Assembly (NCBI RefSeq): GCF_009601705.1
Contig: NZ_CP045687.1
Coordinates: 313,527 to 377,526, forward strand
Direction: 5' to 3'
Length of the DNA stretch: 64,000 nt
Source: Sulfolobus sp. E5-1-F
Lineage (GTDB): Archaea; Thermoproteota; Thermoprotei_A; Sulfolobales; Sulfolobaceae
A model generated the notes under the pieces. That model had not been told where the DNA came from and ran no database searches. It worked only from the letters and a program-made list of their open reading frames with translations. The position numbers and the translations under genes are program-made. The first letter of the stretch is position 1. Every line of letters starts with the position of its first letter. Below, in pieces: positions 46,392 to 54,612 of the stretch.

Positions 46392-47520
46392 GACGTCAAT
46401 TTGAAATACCTTAAAAACTTTTTAGGATGATAATACCAAGACTAAACAATGAAAATAACGAGTCTCTTCAACAAGGGATTTACAAGGGTAAGGAAGTACC
46501 TAGAGAAAGTGAAGAAGACGCTAGGCAGTAAATCCCTAGTGAAGTTACTGGGTGCATCTCTGATCGAGGATGGATCAATGAGGGCCAAGTGCACCACGGC
46601 TGGAATTGACTACGAATACGCCTTGAGGAAGTTAGAGGAGGTCGCTAAGGTCGATCTAATCGAAGTAGTGAAGGAATTAGTAGGGGAACACAAGGTCCAG
46701 CTCTCAATAGACGACACACTAAACGAGAAATACTACGCTAAAGCCGCGTGGGTCTCAGCTCACATGACCCAATTCTTCTACTCCAGGAAGGATAAAACCT
46801 ACATCCCAGCACACCAAATCCTTGTAGCCACAATAAGGGACTTGGAAACCAACGAGGTCTACTTGATCCACCTCGAGATCTACCTACCACAAAAAGTCGT
46901 GAATATCTTGAAACAAGAAGGGAAGCCAGTCCAGTTCAGAACGAAGATCGAAATCACGATTGAGCTGATAGAGAAAGTGAGGAGGAGATTTAACGTTAGT
47001 TCAATAGCGTTCGATTCGTGGTACGTGAACGAGAGAACTCTTCTGCCCGGTGTTGTTTCGGAACTTAAGGCGAGCGCGCGGGTTACCGAGGGAGGTAGAT
47101 CCGTGCCGGTCGCCGAGTTCCCCGAGGGAGAGTTCTCCGTCACGTACCTCGGCGTTCCTATTAAATTAATTGTAGTTAATAATTATAAAGGTTGCGGGAG
47201 GAGGTACTTCTTCACAACCGACCTAACCATGACCTCTGAGGAGGTAATAACGACTTGGGAGAATAGGTGGGATGTTGAAACTATGATAAGGGATTTGAAG
47301 GTCCTAGGCCTTAGGAGCAGTTCGTTCAAGAGCGTAGTCAAGATCCTCGGATACATGAAGCTTGTTGGCCTAGTTGTGAACTTCCTCCACATCTTGAAGT
47401 ATGAGCTCGGTTCCCACCTTGGTGTAAAGGCTCTCTCAAGGTACTTGAAAAACGTTTATGGATACTTCTTTGACTATAAGAAACTATTCAGACTACGATA
47501 AAATCTATAAAGTACTATTC
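46392..47520 (+). mobile_element. Insertion sequence, 1129 bp, ISC1217-like
   Basis: The boundaries are set by the 6-base target duplication GAAAAT and by restoration of the host reading frame. The element holds one intact transposase gene with GC far above the host level. Terminal inverted repeats are not convincing by eye. The transposase resembles the archaeal ISC1217-type family (PF04693, from memory), whose elements are about this size. The clean duplication suggests a recent insertion. Confidence 0.88.
46449..47501 (+). CDS. DDE transposase, 350 aa (ISC1217-like)
   Basis: Catalytic residues can be placed in QLSIDDTLNEKYY (about 87-99), IAFDSWYVNE (about 191-200) and NRWDVETMIRDLKVLGL (about 276-292). 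The N-terminal 70 residues are basic and helical and probably bind DNA. No stop or frameshift is seen, so it may be active. Codon use is GC-rich (for example the ARVTEGGRSVPVAEFPEGEF stretch), unlike neighbouring genes, which fits a mobile origin. The C-terminal tail resembles the transposase at 17641. Confidence 0.88.
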   Translation: MKITSLFNKGFTRVRKYLEKVKKTLGSKSLVKLLGASLIEDGSMRAKCTTAGIDYEYALRKLEEVAKVDLIEVVKELVGEHKVQLSIDDTLNEKYYAKAAWVSAHMTQFFYSRKDKTYIPAHQILVATIRDLETNEVYLIHLEIYLPQKVVNILKQEGKPVQFRTKIEITIELIEKVRRRFNVSSIAFDSWYVNERTLLPGVVSELKASARVTEGGRSVPVAEFPEGEFSVTYLGVPIKLIVVNNYKGCGRRYFFTTDLTMTSEEVITTWENRWDVETMIRDLKVLGLRSSSFKSVVKILGYMKLVGLVVNFLHILKYELGSHLGVKALSRYLKNVYGYFFDYKKLFRLR

Positions 47521-47526
47521 GAAAAT
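47521..47526 (+). repeat. Target-site duplication, right copy
   Basis: GAAAAT is repeated from 46386-46391; the DUF2250 frame resumes immediately after it. Confidence 0.8.
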
Positions 47527-47644
47527 AATTAAGTTTGCCGATAGAAAAGCTAAGCCGAAAAAAGAAACAAGGACTCATCATAAATATTATGGTCTGTCAA
47601 GGATTGGAGAATTAGTAGTTAGGGAGATGAAAAGAAAAGGTATT

Positions 47645-48592
47645 CTACCTAAGTAGTTCTTTTACACTATGTATAACTTTAGGGATAGCCTCTGTAAGTT
47701 CTTCATTTGTAATTGTGTCATAGTTCTTTTTAACTATTTCACTTATAATTTCATCTATTTTCCTTCTCACTATTAACTCAATTATTTTAGCTCTTCTATT
47801 TATTATTCTCTTTTTGAACAACTCTTTTTGTTTCAAGTAATTAAGGTGATCTTCTATATTGTTTACCAATTCGCTAATTCCCTCATTTTTTGTCGCTATA
47901 GCTTTAACGATAAGTGGTTTCCATCCATCTCTGTAAGAAATTTCCGCACTATCTATAGCGAATTTTAATGTATTAAACGCTAATTCAGCATCTGGTCTAT
48001 CAGCCTTATTTAAAACGTATATATCTCCAATTTCCATTATCCCAGCCTTTAACGCTTGTATATCATCTCCCGCACCTGGTATTGATACTACTAGAATTGT
48101 GTGAACGCTCTGCTCTACTTCTGTATCTGTTTGACCAGCTCCAACGGTCTCTATTATTATTTTATCATATCCTAATCCATCTAGAGCTTCAGTAAGCATT
48201 AATGCCTCTGCTGAAATCCCACCAAGATATCCTCTAGATGCTATGCTTCTTACGAAAACGTTTTTGAGAACCGTCTTATCTTGAAATCTTAACCTATTTC
48301 CCATAAATGAACCCATAGTGTATGGACTAGATGGGTCTATTACTATTACACCAACTCGATGTCCTCTAGCTACATACTCTTGGATTAATCCGCCTATTAG
48401 AGTGCTCTTCCCTGCTCCAGGAATTCCAGTTATGCCGATTACATGTGCATTCCCCGATCTCTTTGAGAGGGCTCCTAATGCGCTTATTCCTTCATCGGTC
48501 ATATACTCAATTTTTGTTAATAACCTAGCTATTGCTAGTTCATTTCCATTTAAGGCTTCTTCTATTATTTTTTGTAAATTATTATTCAACAT
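47645..48592 (-). CDS. meaB: MeaB/ArgK-type G-protein chaperone of B12 mutase
   Basis: The 315-residue GTPase protects and reloads methylmalonyl-CoA mutase. It has the G1 loop [13 protein letters not shown] (54-66), the Asp-rich [21 protein letters not shown] segment, the [16 protein letters not shown] switch (G3 area) and the NKAD G4 motif. The length is typical. It overlaps the B12-subunit gene by 11 bases, as expected for partners. Its 3' end overlaps the convergent DUF2250 remnant by 12 bases. Confidence 0.95.
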   Translation of the reverse strand: MLNNNLQKIIEEALNGNELAIARLLTKIEYMTDEGISALGALSKRSGNAHVIGITGIPGAGKSTLIGGLIQEYVARGHRVGVIVIDPSSPYTMGSFMGNRLRFQDKTVLKNVFVRSIASRGYLGGISAEALMLTEALDGLGYDKIIIETVGAGQTDTEVEQSVHTILVVSIPGAGDDIQALKAGIMEIGDIYVLNKADRPDAELAFNTLKFAIDSAEISYRDGWKPLIVKAIATKNEGISELVNNIEDHLNYLKQKELFKKRIINRRAKIIELIVRRKIDEIISEIVKKNYDTITNEELTEAIPKVIHSVKELLR

Positions 48593-49007
48593 CTATACCT
48601 CTTTTTTGCCTTGCTATCTTTTTAACCTTCTCTACTATTTCTCTAAGACTACTTCCAGGTAGAAATACTTCATCCACTCCCATATCTTTCAACTTCTTAA
48701 TATCCTCTGGAGGTATTACTCCTCCTACTATTAGTCCTACATCATTTAACCCATTTTGTCTCATTGTCTCTATTACTTTTGGTATTAACTCCAAATGAGC
48801 TCCACTTAATATACTAATTCCTATGACATCCGCATCCTCTTGCAATGCAGCTTTTACTATCTGTTCTGGTGTTTGCCTTAATCCAGTATATACTACCTCC
48901 ATTCCCGCATCTTTTAACGCCCTTGCAACCACTTTTGCTCCTCTATCGTGACCATCTAAACCTAGTTTTGCTACGATCACCTTAATTCTTTTTGTCTTAC
49001 TCATCAT
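48582..49007 (-). CDS. Methylmalonyl-CoA mutase, cobalamin-binding subunit
   Basis: The 141-residue protein is a stand-alone B12-binding domain with the DxHxxG motif in [18 protein letters not shown] (His ligand to cobalt), the SxL motif in [10 protein letters not shown] and a GG motif in [10 protein letters not shown]. It pairs with a separate catalytic subunit, not in this window. The mutase acts in the hydroxypropionate/hydroxybutyrate cycle (methylmalonyl-CoA to succinyl-CoA). First gene of the unit with meaB. Confidence 0.95.
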   Translation of the reverse strand: MMSKTKRIKVIVAKLGLDGHDRGAKVVARALKDAGMEVVYTGLRQTPEQIVKAALQEDADVIGISILSGAHLELIPKVIETMRQNGLNDVGLIVGGVIPPEDIKKLKDMGVDEVFLPGSSLREIVEKVKKIARQKRGIDVE

Positions 49008-49082
49008 TATTACTAATACTTAAAACGTTTAAACTTTTCGCTTATTGTTTTGTCAATTGTTGAGGCCGATAAATATGGGTAA

Positions 49083-49092
49083 AAGTTTAATA
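49083..49092 (+). promoter_or_regulatory. TATA-like box for the gene at 49119
   Basis: AGTTTAATA sits about 27-35 bases before ATG 49119, so transcription would begin close to that codon. This supports a leaderless mRNA and ATG 49119 rather than TTG 49101 as the start. Confidence 0.45.
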
Positions 49093-49118
49093 ATGTCAAC
49101 TTGTTAATCATTCATCAT

Positions 49119-49406
49119 ATGTTTAAGATGTGGTATCTTCATATCTCTATTGCAATAATTGCACTGATTCTATCTTGCTTGATAGCGTTAGAATTTATAA
49201 GGATGAGAAAAGAATTTAGAGGGAAGTTAAATACAGTTCTAGTATTGCTTGGTAGCTTCTTAATTGCCCAATTTGGATCCTTTCTCCTAGACTTTATTAT
49301 GTGGTCCAGTGATAAGAATCCTATCTATATTTATCCATCTTTGTTTACAATTTCTCTTTCTTTTGTTACTGTCCTTTTGTTCTATTATTACATTACAAAG
49401 ATTTAA
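49119..49406 (+). CDS. Small membrane protein, 95 aa
   Basis: There are three membrane helices with a short charged loop (EFIRMRKEFRGK) between the first two. The start is set at ATG 49119 from the promoter position; TTG 49101 is a longer alternative. I do not recognise the family. It overlaps by 14 bases the convergent gene for the membrane-bound regulator, and may be controlled by it. Confidence 0.6.
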   Translation: MFKMWYLHISIAIIALILSCLIALEFIRMRKEFRGKLNTVLVLLGSFLIAQFGSFLLDFIMWSSDKNPIYIYPSLFTISLSFVTVLLFYYYITKI

Positions 49407-49800
49407 GTTTTTTATATTTTCTAGCTACATCATAAACTGAAATTATGGTGATTATAAAAACTACTACTAACGAAAATATGTCAGCCGAAAAGGGATGGTT
49501 TATAATAAGATATATAAGAATTACAAGTGAGGAGACTAGAAAAGAAGTAAGAAAGACAGATCTAGGCACAACCGCACTTCTAAACCTTACGTAATCTTCT
49601 AATATTACCTTAGTAACTATATACCCTTCATCAACTTCCTTAACGAGACCATCATCGATTAGTTTCTTAATATGATAACTTACAATGGATGGGGAACTCA
49701 AATTAAGATCTTTTTGTATTTTTCTAATTCCAACAGGTCTTTTCTGCCTAAGAAGGTAGAGGTATATTTTCCTAGCAGTCCCTGTCAGCTCCTCTTCCAT
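49393..49800 (-). CDS. Membrane-tethered winged-helix regulator, ArnR-like topology
   Basis: The 135-residue protein begins with a winged-helix DNA-binding domain (IRKIQKDLNLSSPSIVSYHIKKLIDDGLVKEVDEGYIVT, about residues 20-58, ArsR type). Two membrane helices follow (about 80-98 and 104-122) and then a basic tail. This is the layout of the Sulfolobus regulator ArnR, which controls the archaellum, but no archaellum genes are nearby, so it may sense another signal at the membrane. Targets are unknown. Confidence 0.7.
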   Translation of the reverse strand: MEEELTGTARKIYLYLLRQKRPVGIRKIQKDLNLSSPSIVSYHIKKLIDDGLVKEVDEGYIVTKVILEDYVRFRSAVVPRSVFLTSFLVSSLVILIYLIINHPFSADIFSLVVVFIITIISVYDVARKYKKLKSL

Positions 49801-50008
49801 TAACTACTAATAGTTTAACGTTACAAATAAGGTTTTCGATCTAAAAAATCTAGATTCTACCCATTCTAAATGTACTCTTCAGTTTATTCAAATAACTAAA
49901 TTGAAAGTTCTCATAAATCGATAAGTGCTAAGAAAGCTTACTAAGATAGGTGTTAGTTCTTATCTTTTTTAGTAATATCTAGTTATAGCGAATAGATATA
50001 TATACCTT

Positions 50009-50548
50009 GTGAATATCGTAGTTAATGTGAAACAGTACTTAATGGTTATTGCTGGCGTGTTAGTAAGCTTAGCAATTGCGTCTTTAGTAGTTTATGTCTC
50101 TCATATGTTTATAACATATAGTATAAAAGAGCCTAATATTGTAGAGCGACAGTCTGGCTATGCCCCACAAATGTATGAGTTAACTGTGAATGCAAGACCA
50201 GCCAATGGAAGCTATATGAATTCCTACCTTATATATTCTCCTCTCCAATCTTCTTTAGTAATTAACAAGGATCCAGTATTTCACGTTTACCCAAGTATAA
50301 TAAATTTGGGTCCATTTAATAATTCAGCTATAATAACTATTTATTACTCTCCTCACGATAGAGTAAATATAGCTGTAACTCAAGAAACGTTTAATGTTAG
50401 TGTGATTAATACTACTGTTATTGATGATCAAATTGTAGCAACTCAAGTGGAAATTACGTTCTATAACGCGTCTCCAAATACGATATATTTGATTCCAATA
50501 TGGAACCAATATAATGTCACGTATTATGTTCTAATATATTATGAATAA
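50009..50548 (+). CDS. Membrane-anchored extracellular protein, 179 aa
   Basis: One N-terminal membrane helix (YLMVIAGVLVSLAIASLVVYV) is followed by a Thr/Asn/Tyr-rich beta domain with several N-glycosylation-type sites (NGS, NNS, NVS, NTT, NAS, NVT). It is probably an S-layer-associated or secreted surface protein. A TATA-like ATATATATA at 49993-50001 would start transcription near 50022-50028, so GTG 50027 (seven codons in, MKQYLMV) is the likelier start than GTG 50009. Confidence 0.6.
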   Translation: MNIVVNVKQYLMVIAGVLVSLAIASLVVYVSHMFITYSIKEPNIVERQSGYAPQMYELTVNARPANGSYMNSYLIYSPLQSSLVINKDPVFHVYPSIINLGPFNNSAIITIYYSPHDRVNIAVTQETFNVSVINTTVIDDQIVATQVEITFYNASPNTIYLIPIWNQYNVTYYVLIYYE

Positions 50549-50549
50549 G

Positions 50550-50599
50550 TCAGTCTATCGACCCTTCTTCACTAGTCTAGACGATGTAGGCGTCATCAT
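50550..50599 (-). ncRNA. C/D box sRNA directly downstream of an H/ACA hairpin
   Basis: On the minus strand the order is C ATGATGA (50599-50593), 12-nt guide (50592-50581), D'-like CTAG (50580-50577), 4-nt spacer, C' GTGAAGA (50572-50566), 12-nt guide (50565-50554), perfect D CTGA (50553-50550). Two 12-nt guides and a perfect C and D box match archaeal C/D RNAs. Predicted targets are ACGAUGUAGGCG and UCUAUCGACCCU. It abuts the preceding hairpin: the C box shares bases with its ACA. Confidence 0.65.
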
Positions 50600-50668
50600 G
50601 TGCCCCGTTCGGCTGAGGGCCTTCACTCATTTTATAACTTCTCGTCGGGCCCAGATAGGGAACGGGGC
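50599..50668 (-). ncRNA. H/ACA box sRNA candidate (pseudouridylation guide)
   Basis: On the minus strand, GCCCCGTTC (50668-50660) and GAACGGGGC (50610-50602) form a perfect 9-bp lower stem with ACA (50601-50599) straight after it. Above lies an internal loop (CCTATCT on the left, TCAGCC on the right), then GGGCC/GGCCC as upper stem and an A-rich apical region with GA steps suited to a K-turn or K-loop. This is the archaeal H/ACA plan. The pocket would accept a target like GGCUGA-UN-AGAUAGG. It overlaps the last 37 bases of the gene at 50632. Confidence 0.55.
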
Positions 50669-51108
50669 TTTCTCAATCTTTTATATAATCTATACAAGAA
50701 TATAACAATTACTATCTGACCTATATCTAGTTGCAATGTAGCAGCATGATTATAAATTATTTCAACAAGAAAAGGTAGCATTTGTATGTGTGGTCTCCAT
50801 ACATACCATATGAGGTAATAATTAAGATAGTTTAGAAATACAAAACTTATAGCAGATGCATCAATGATCATATTGTAATAATCATTTTTATAACCCGAAA
50901 CCAATAAAATAGATATTATAAATATAATTAGTGCTATAAATGCAGAAAATGATACTCCTACTGGAATCGTGAGATTATATGTTACTCCACTACTTGCTCT
51001 ATATACAAGCGGTTCATCTATTGGAACTAAGGGAGCCATGGAGAGTAATATTATTGTTAATATTATTGATCCTACTAGTACCCAAACATAATACTCAGAA
51101 TTTTTCAT
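50632..51108 (-). CDS. Four-helix membrane protein, 158 aa
   Basis: Four hydrophobic helices (about 8-27, 50-70, 80-102, 118-140) are joined by short loops; the tail is basic (YKRLRKPRSL). No family recognised. The last 12 codons run into the H/ACA-like hairpin, so either the true end is shared with the RNA gene or the RNA is processed from this gene's transcript. Confidence 0.6.
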   Translation of the reverse strand: MKNSEYYVWVLVGSIILTIILLSMAPLVPIDEPLVYRASSGVTYNLTIPVGVSFSAFIALIIFIISILLVSGYKNDYYNMIIDASAISFVFLNYLNYYLIWYVWRPHIQMLPFLVEIIYNHAATLQLDIGQIVIVIFLYRLYKRLRKPRSLSGPDEKL

Positions 51109-51197
51109 AAGCGATAATGGGTATATAATAAATTATAACTTTATTCCTCAGCATTAAGCGTATCTATATAAAATCCTTTAGCAAGTTATTTCATGTA

Positions 51198-51500
51198 ATG
51201 TCTACTACAAAAAAATTCTATGAACTTCAAGATCTAATTCTAGCTAAGATGTCATTAGAAAAGGTGAAATTACATATCGAAGAAAGAAAAGATAGAACTA
51301 TATTCAAATGGGTCAAAAAGGAGCTAACTGGATTTTTCAGAAAATTTTCTAATGCGGAAAGGTTTAGAGATTTGGTAAATAGTATTAATAAGGGTCTAGA
51401 GGAGGAAAATTATGAGATAATACTTGAAAGCGTAAAAAGATCATTGGATATTATAGCGGATGAAATTGAAAAATACTATCAAGATTTACAGAAGATGTAA
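51198..51500 (+). CDS. Helical hypothetical protein, 100 aa
   Basis: This is a highly charged all-helical protein (KVKLHIEERKDRTIFKWVKKEL, DIIADEIEKYYQDLQKM) without cysteines or membrane segments. No family recognised. It has its own promoter gap and overlaps the convergent TauE/SafE gene by 15 bases. Confidence 0.6.
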   Translation: MSTTKKFYELQDLILAKMSLEKVKLHIEERKDRTIFKWVKKELTGFFRKFSNAERFRDLVNSINKGLEEENYEIILESVKRSLDIIADEIEKYYQDLQKM

Positions 51501-52367
51501 TATTTGGATTATTCCTACTCTATTTATATACATAGTATATATGGCAACTAATATAATAATTATTGCAAATAATTTTCTTAAAGTTTGCCTTGGCGTTCTC
51601 GATGCAATCGTGGAGCCAGCATATCCGCCTATAACTCCTCCCACTAAGTATAATAAGCTTATTATGATATCCACATAACCATACACCGCGTATGTGATTG
51701 CTGCTGTAACTCCAAAAGTACCTACTGCGATTAATGATGTGCCTATAGCCCTAAGCATATCTAACCCAGTACTGAATAATAAGCCTGGTACTACTAGAAA
51801 TCCTCCACCTATTCCGAAATAACCTGATGCAAACCCTACTAGAAATCCTACTGGGACTACCTTATTTATTTTTATCCTTTCACGGAGAGCCAGTCTATGA
51901 AAATCATTGCTTAATAAACTTCTATTAGGATTACATTTTGATCTCCACATTCTAATTGCAACAGCGATCATTAGAAAGCCGAAGAGAAATAATATCAGTG
52001 CACCTGACATTAAATGACTTAAATAAGCCCCTAATATATCCCCTACTACACCCGGAATTGTGAATACTATTCCCTCTAGCACTCTGACGTTCCCTCTCCT
52101 AAAATGCATATAGGAATTAATATAGGAATTAATACCAACTGCAAGTGCAGTAGTTCCTAAAGTAAGATGTGTTATGTAGCTGTACTCTGGTGTATTTGGT
52201 GAAATTCCATTTGCTAGACCAACAAAATACAATAGAAGCGGAATTGCAAGAATTGAACCTCCTCCTCCAATAAGACCCAGACTAAATCCTACTAATATTC
52301 CGGAAATAATAGAGAGTAAGTATTGTAATGGTGTAACGGCTATTTGAAATGTTGTGTCTCCAAACAT
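51486..52367 (-). CDS. TauE/SafE-type sulfite/anion exporter
   Basis: The 293-residue membrane protein has about eight helices in two repeats, each with the glycine-rich family motif: GLIGGGGSILAIPLLL near 32-47 and ASGYFGIGGGFLVVPGLLF in the second half. Members move sulfite, sulfoacetate or other organosulfonates out of the cell. In a sulfur-oxidising archaeon with sqr nearby, export of sulfur oxyanions is plausible. The upstream region carries an AAACTTT-rich motif similar to the sqr promoter palindrome. Confidence 0.88.
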   Translation of the reverse strand: MFGDTTFQIAVTPLQYLLSIISGILVGFSLGLIGGGGSILAIPLLLYFVGLANGISPNTPEYSYITHLTLGTTALAVGINSYINSYMHFRRGNVRVLEGIVFTIPGVVGDILGAYLSHLMSGALILFLFGFLMIAVAIRMWRSKCNPNRSLLSNDFHRLALRERIKINKVVPVGFLVGFASGYFGIGGGFLVVPGLLFSTGLDMLRAIGTSLIAVGTFGVTAAITYAVYGYVDIIISLLYLVGGVIGGYAGSTIASRTPRQTLRKLFAIIIILVAIYTMYINRVGIIQILHLL

Positions 52368-52375
52368 AATAACTT

Positions 52376-52576
52376 AATCTAGTTTTAACTTTAAAAAGTT
52401 TATGAGTATGTAAAACTTTGTTAGTACTTTTAAACTAAACATAGTTAAATTTGCTGGTTTATTTATCCTGAATAAGTTTTAACAGTATATTGTAATATTA
52501 TTATTTATGAAGAAATTATTAATTATTGACTGGCTGCATTATGTTCTGAGATTTAATATTGAACTTTTGTGTGAAA
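52376..52576 (-). promoter_or_regulatory. AT-rich promoter region of the TauE/SafE gene
   Basis: The 209-base gap upstream of the exporter holds CATAAACTTTTTAAAG (minus strand, near 52394-52409), which resembles the arm TATAAACTTTAA of the sqr palindrome. It also contains TATA-like stretches. No gene or RNA is seen elsewhere in the gap. Confidence 0.35.
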
Positions 52577-52975
52577 TCAGAGTGGGATCTCGAATCCATG
52601 TGGACAGTAAGAGGGCCTTCCCAAGTACTCATATAATTTATCTATAATCTCTTCAGGAACAAGATAGTCGAACTGTTTGGAATATTCACAAGCTGTTTGC
52701 TTATCTATCCCAATATTAACTAGTAGTATCTCTATCACTCTATGAGCTTTTATTAGGAAATTTATACTTCTTGTTCCATTATTGGTAATCCACACTCCAT
52801 CTTCTTTCTTTGCTACTAAACCTTTCTCTTCCAAATGCGACACTTCCTCAAAAACACTTGATGGGGCTATTTTTAGGTCCTTCGCGATTCTATTTATCTT
52901 AGCCCCTTCTCCCCCGTCATTATATCTTTTTATGGTAAGCAAATATGAGAGCTCTCTTCGTGATAAGTTAGACAT
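52577..52975 (-). CDS. DtxR/MntR-family metal-dependent regulator
   Basis: The 132-residue protein has the DtxR N-terminal winged helix (RELSYLLTI, RIAKDLKIAPSSVFEEVSHLEEKGLV, GVWITNNG) and the dimerisation domain with KAHRVIEILLVNIGID and DYLVPEEIIDKLYEYLG, ending CPHGFEIPL, where metal-binding Cys/His/Glu cluster. It lacks a C-terminal SH3-like domain. It likely represses metal uptake genes when Mn or Fe is sufficient. It is divergent from the aldolase gene. Confidence 0.88.
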   Translation of the reverse strand: MSNLSRRELSYLLTIKRYNDGGEGAKINRIAKDLKIAPSSVFEEVSHLEEKGLVAKKEDGVWITNNGTRSINFLIKAHRVIEILLVNIGIDKQTACEYSKQFDYLVPEEIIDKLYEYLGRPSYCPHGFEIPL

Positions 52976-53030
52976 CTATGAATCAACTCTCAATAAAAAT
53001 AAATAAAGTTTTGTTTAAAATCATATAGTC

Positions 53031-53900
53031 GTGAAAGACAATATTTCCGCTCTTGTAACACCCTTTGATGATAAGGAAAATCTAAATATTGAAGCATTAC
53101 AGCAATTATTGGATTTTTTAACTAAAGGTGGAATTAAGGACTTCTGGGTACTAGGGACTAGTGGCGAGTTTAATATGCTTTCTCAAGATGAAAAGATACT
53201 GATTGTTAGTAAAATACGTGAGATGACAAAAGGAAAAATCTATGTAGGTATTAATGAGAATTCAATCAAAAATAGTCTAATATTAGCTAAAAAATACTAT
53301 GATATTGGTGTTGATTATATTTTTTCAGTACCACCTATTTATCATAAACCTTCAGAAAAAGGTTTAGTAATATATTTTAACGAGTTGCGTAATAAGGTAG
53401 ATTTACCATTGTTCTTGTACAATATACCCTCGTTTACTGGATATAATGTTCCTCTTCATATAGTCGAGAAGCTAGCTGAAGAGTCAGTATTAGATGGTAT
53501 GAAATACTCAACTACAGATTTTGTCTGTTTCTTAAAGTATCTGAAAAGCTTAAAAGGTATAAACAAGAACTTTAAGGTATTCATTGGAGAGGATAGGATG
53601 ATCCTATCTGCTCTTATCTATGATGCTGATGGTGCAGTTTCTGGAATCTCTAATTTAGTTCCAGAATTGGTTACCAATTTATACGTGGAATTTGATAGAG
53701 GGAATATACAAAGGGCTATAGAAATTCAAAGAATCGTGAATAAATTAGTAGATGTAGTAAGTTTAGGTGATTTTCCGAGTGGAATTAAGATAGGTTTAAG
53801 ATATAGGGGGATTAATGTTGGGAGTGTTAGGAAACCATTAATGGAGGATAGTAGAGCTGAAGGAGAAATATATAATGCGCTGAAAGAAATAGGTATATAG
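53031..53900 (+). CDS. DapA/N-acetylneuraminate lyase-family aldolase
   Basis: The 289-residue TIM-barrel class I aldolase has the family substrate loop as GTSGEF (43-48, usually GTTGE), Tyr in FLYNIPSFTGY and the Schiff-base Lys in DGMKYSTTD near 156. The set fits 2-keto-3-deoxy acid aldolases or dihydrodipicolinate synthase. It lacks the TPF-x-x-x-N-x-I-D start of the Sulfolobus KDG aldolase, and Sulfolobales make lysine by the AAA pathway, so its substrate is open. GTG start. Confidence 0.82.
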   Translation: MKDNISALVTPFDDKENLNIEALQQLLDFLTKGGIKDFWVLGTSGEFNMLSQDEKILIVSKIREMTKGKIYVGINENSIKNSLILAKKYYDIGVDYIFSVPPIYHKPSEKGLVIYFNELRNKVDLPLFLYNIPSFTGYNVPLHIVEKLAEESVLDGMKYSTTDFVCFLKYLKSLKGINKNFKVFIGEDRMILSALIYDADGAVSGISNLVPELVTNLYVEFDRGNIQRAIEIQRIVNKLVDVVSLGDFPSGIKIGLRYRGINVGSVRKPLMEDSRAEGEIYNALKEIGI

Positions 53901-53902
53901 AG

Positions 53903-53956
53903 ATGATGAAGGTCGATGGGAAATACTGGATAATGAAGAGAATTATCCCCGGCTGA
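53903..53956 (+). ncRNA. C/D box sRNA with a guide to the 23S peptidyl transferase centre
   Basis: Between the aldolase stop and the UDG start lie C ATGATGA (53903-53909), a 16-nt guide, D'-like CTGG (53926-53929), 3-nt spacer, C' ATGAAGA (53933-53939), a 13-nt guide (53940-53952) and D CTGA (53953-53956). The ten bases next to the D box are complementary to CCGGGGAUAA, part of the near-universal 23S PTC strand. By the five-base rule the target is the third G of the GGGG run (about E. coli G2446). Target assignment uses the rRNA sequence from memory. Confidence 0.72.
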
Positions 53957-53961
53957 GAGTT

Positions 53962-54612
<651 letters not shown>

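Larger units (their letters stand above)
45865..47656 (+). pseudogene. DUF2250 gene disrupted by an insertion sequence
   Basis: The 5' part (45865-46391) encodes a winged-helix-like protein (LDELENLGLIERVHG, KFKLSSEVHKHHTYYRLTREG). After the insertion the 3' part (47527-47656) resumes in frame with IKFADRKAKPKKETRTHHKY and ends at TAG 47656. Removing the element and one 6-base target copy gives 657 bases, exactly 219 codons. As it stands, the product is cut to about 179 residues ending in element-derived codons. It was coupled to the upstream hydrolase. Confidence 0.88.

Noticed and set aside
46392-47520. Terminal inverted repeats of the second insertion sequence
   Set aside because: Only scattered matches between the two ends by eye; the boundaries rest on the target duplication and restored frame.
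49949-49976. AAGATA...TATCTT hairpin followed by T run as an intrinsic terminator
   Set aside because: The stem is only 6 weak pairs and archaeal termination relies on T runs alone; no gene ends just upstream on the plus strand.
50550-50668. SRP 7S RNA or RNase P RNA fragment
   Set aside because: Far too short and lacking the conserved cores of either RNA; the guide-RNA box order fits better.
53031-53900. KDG aldolase (KdgA) of the branched Entner-Doudoroff pathway
   Set aside because: The N-terminus and substrate loop (GTSGEF) do not match what I know of Sulfolobus KdgA; only the wider family is assigned.
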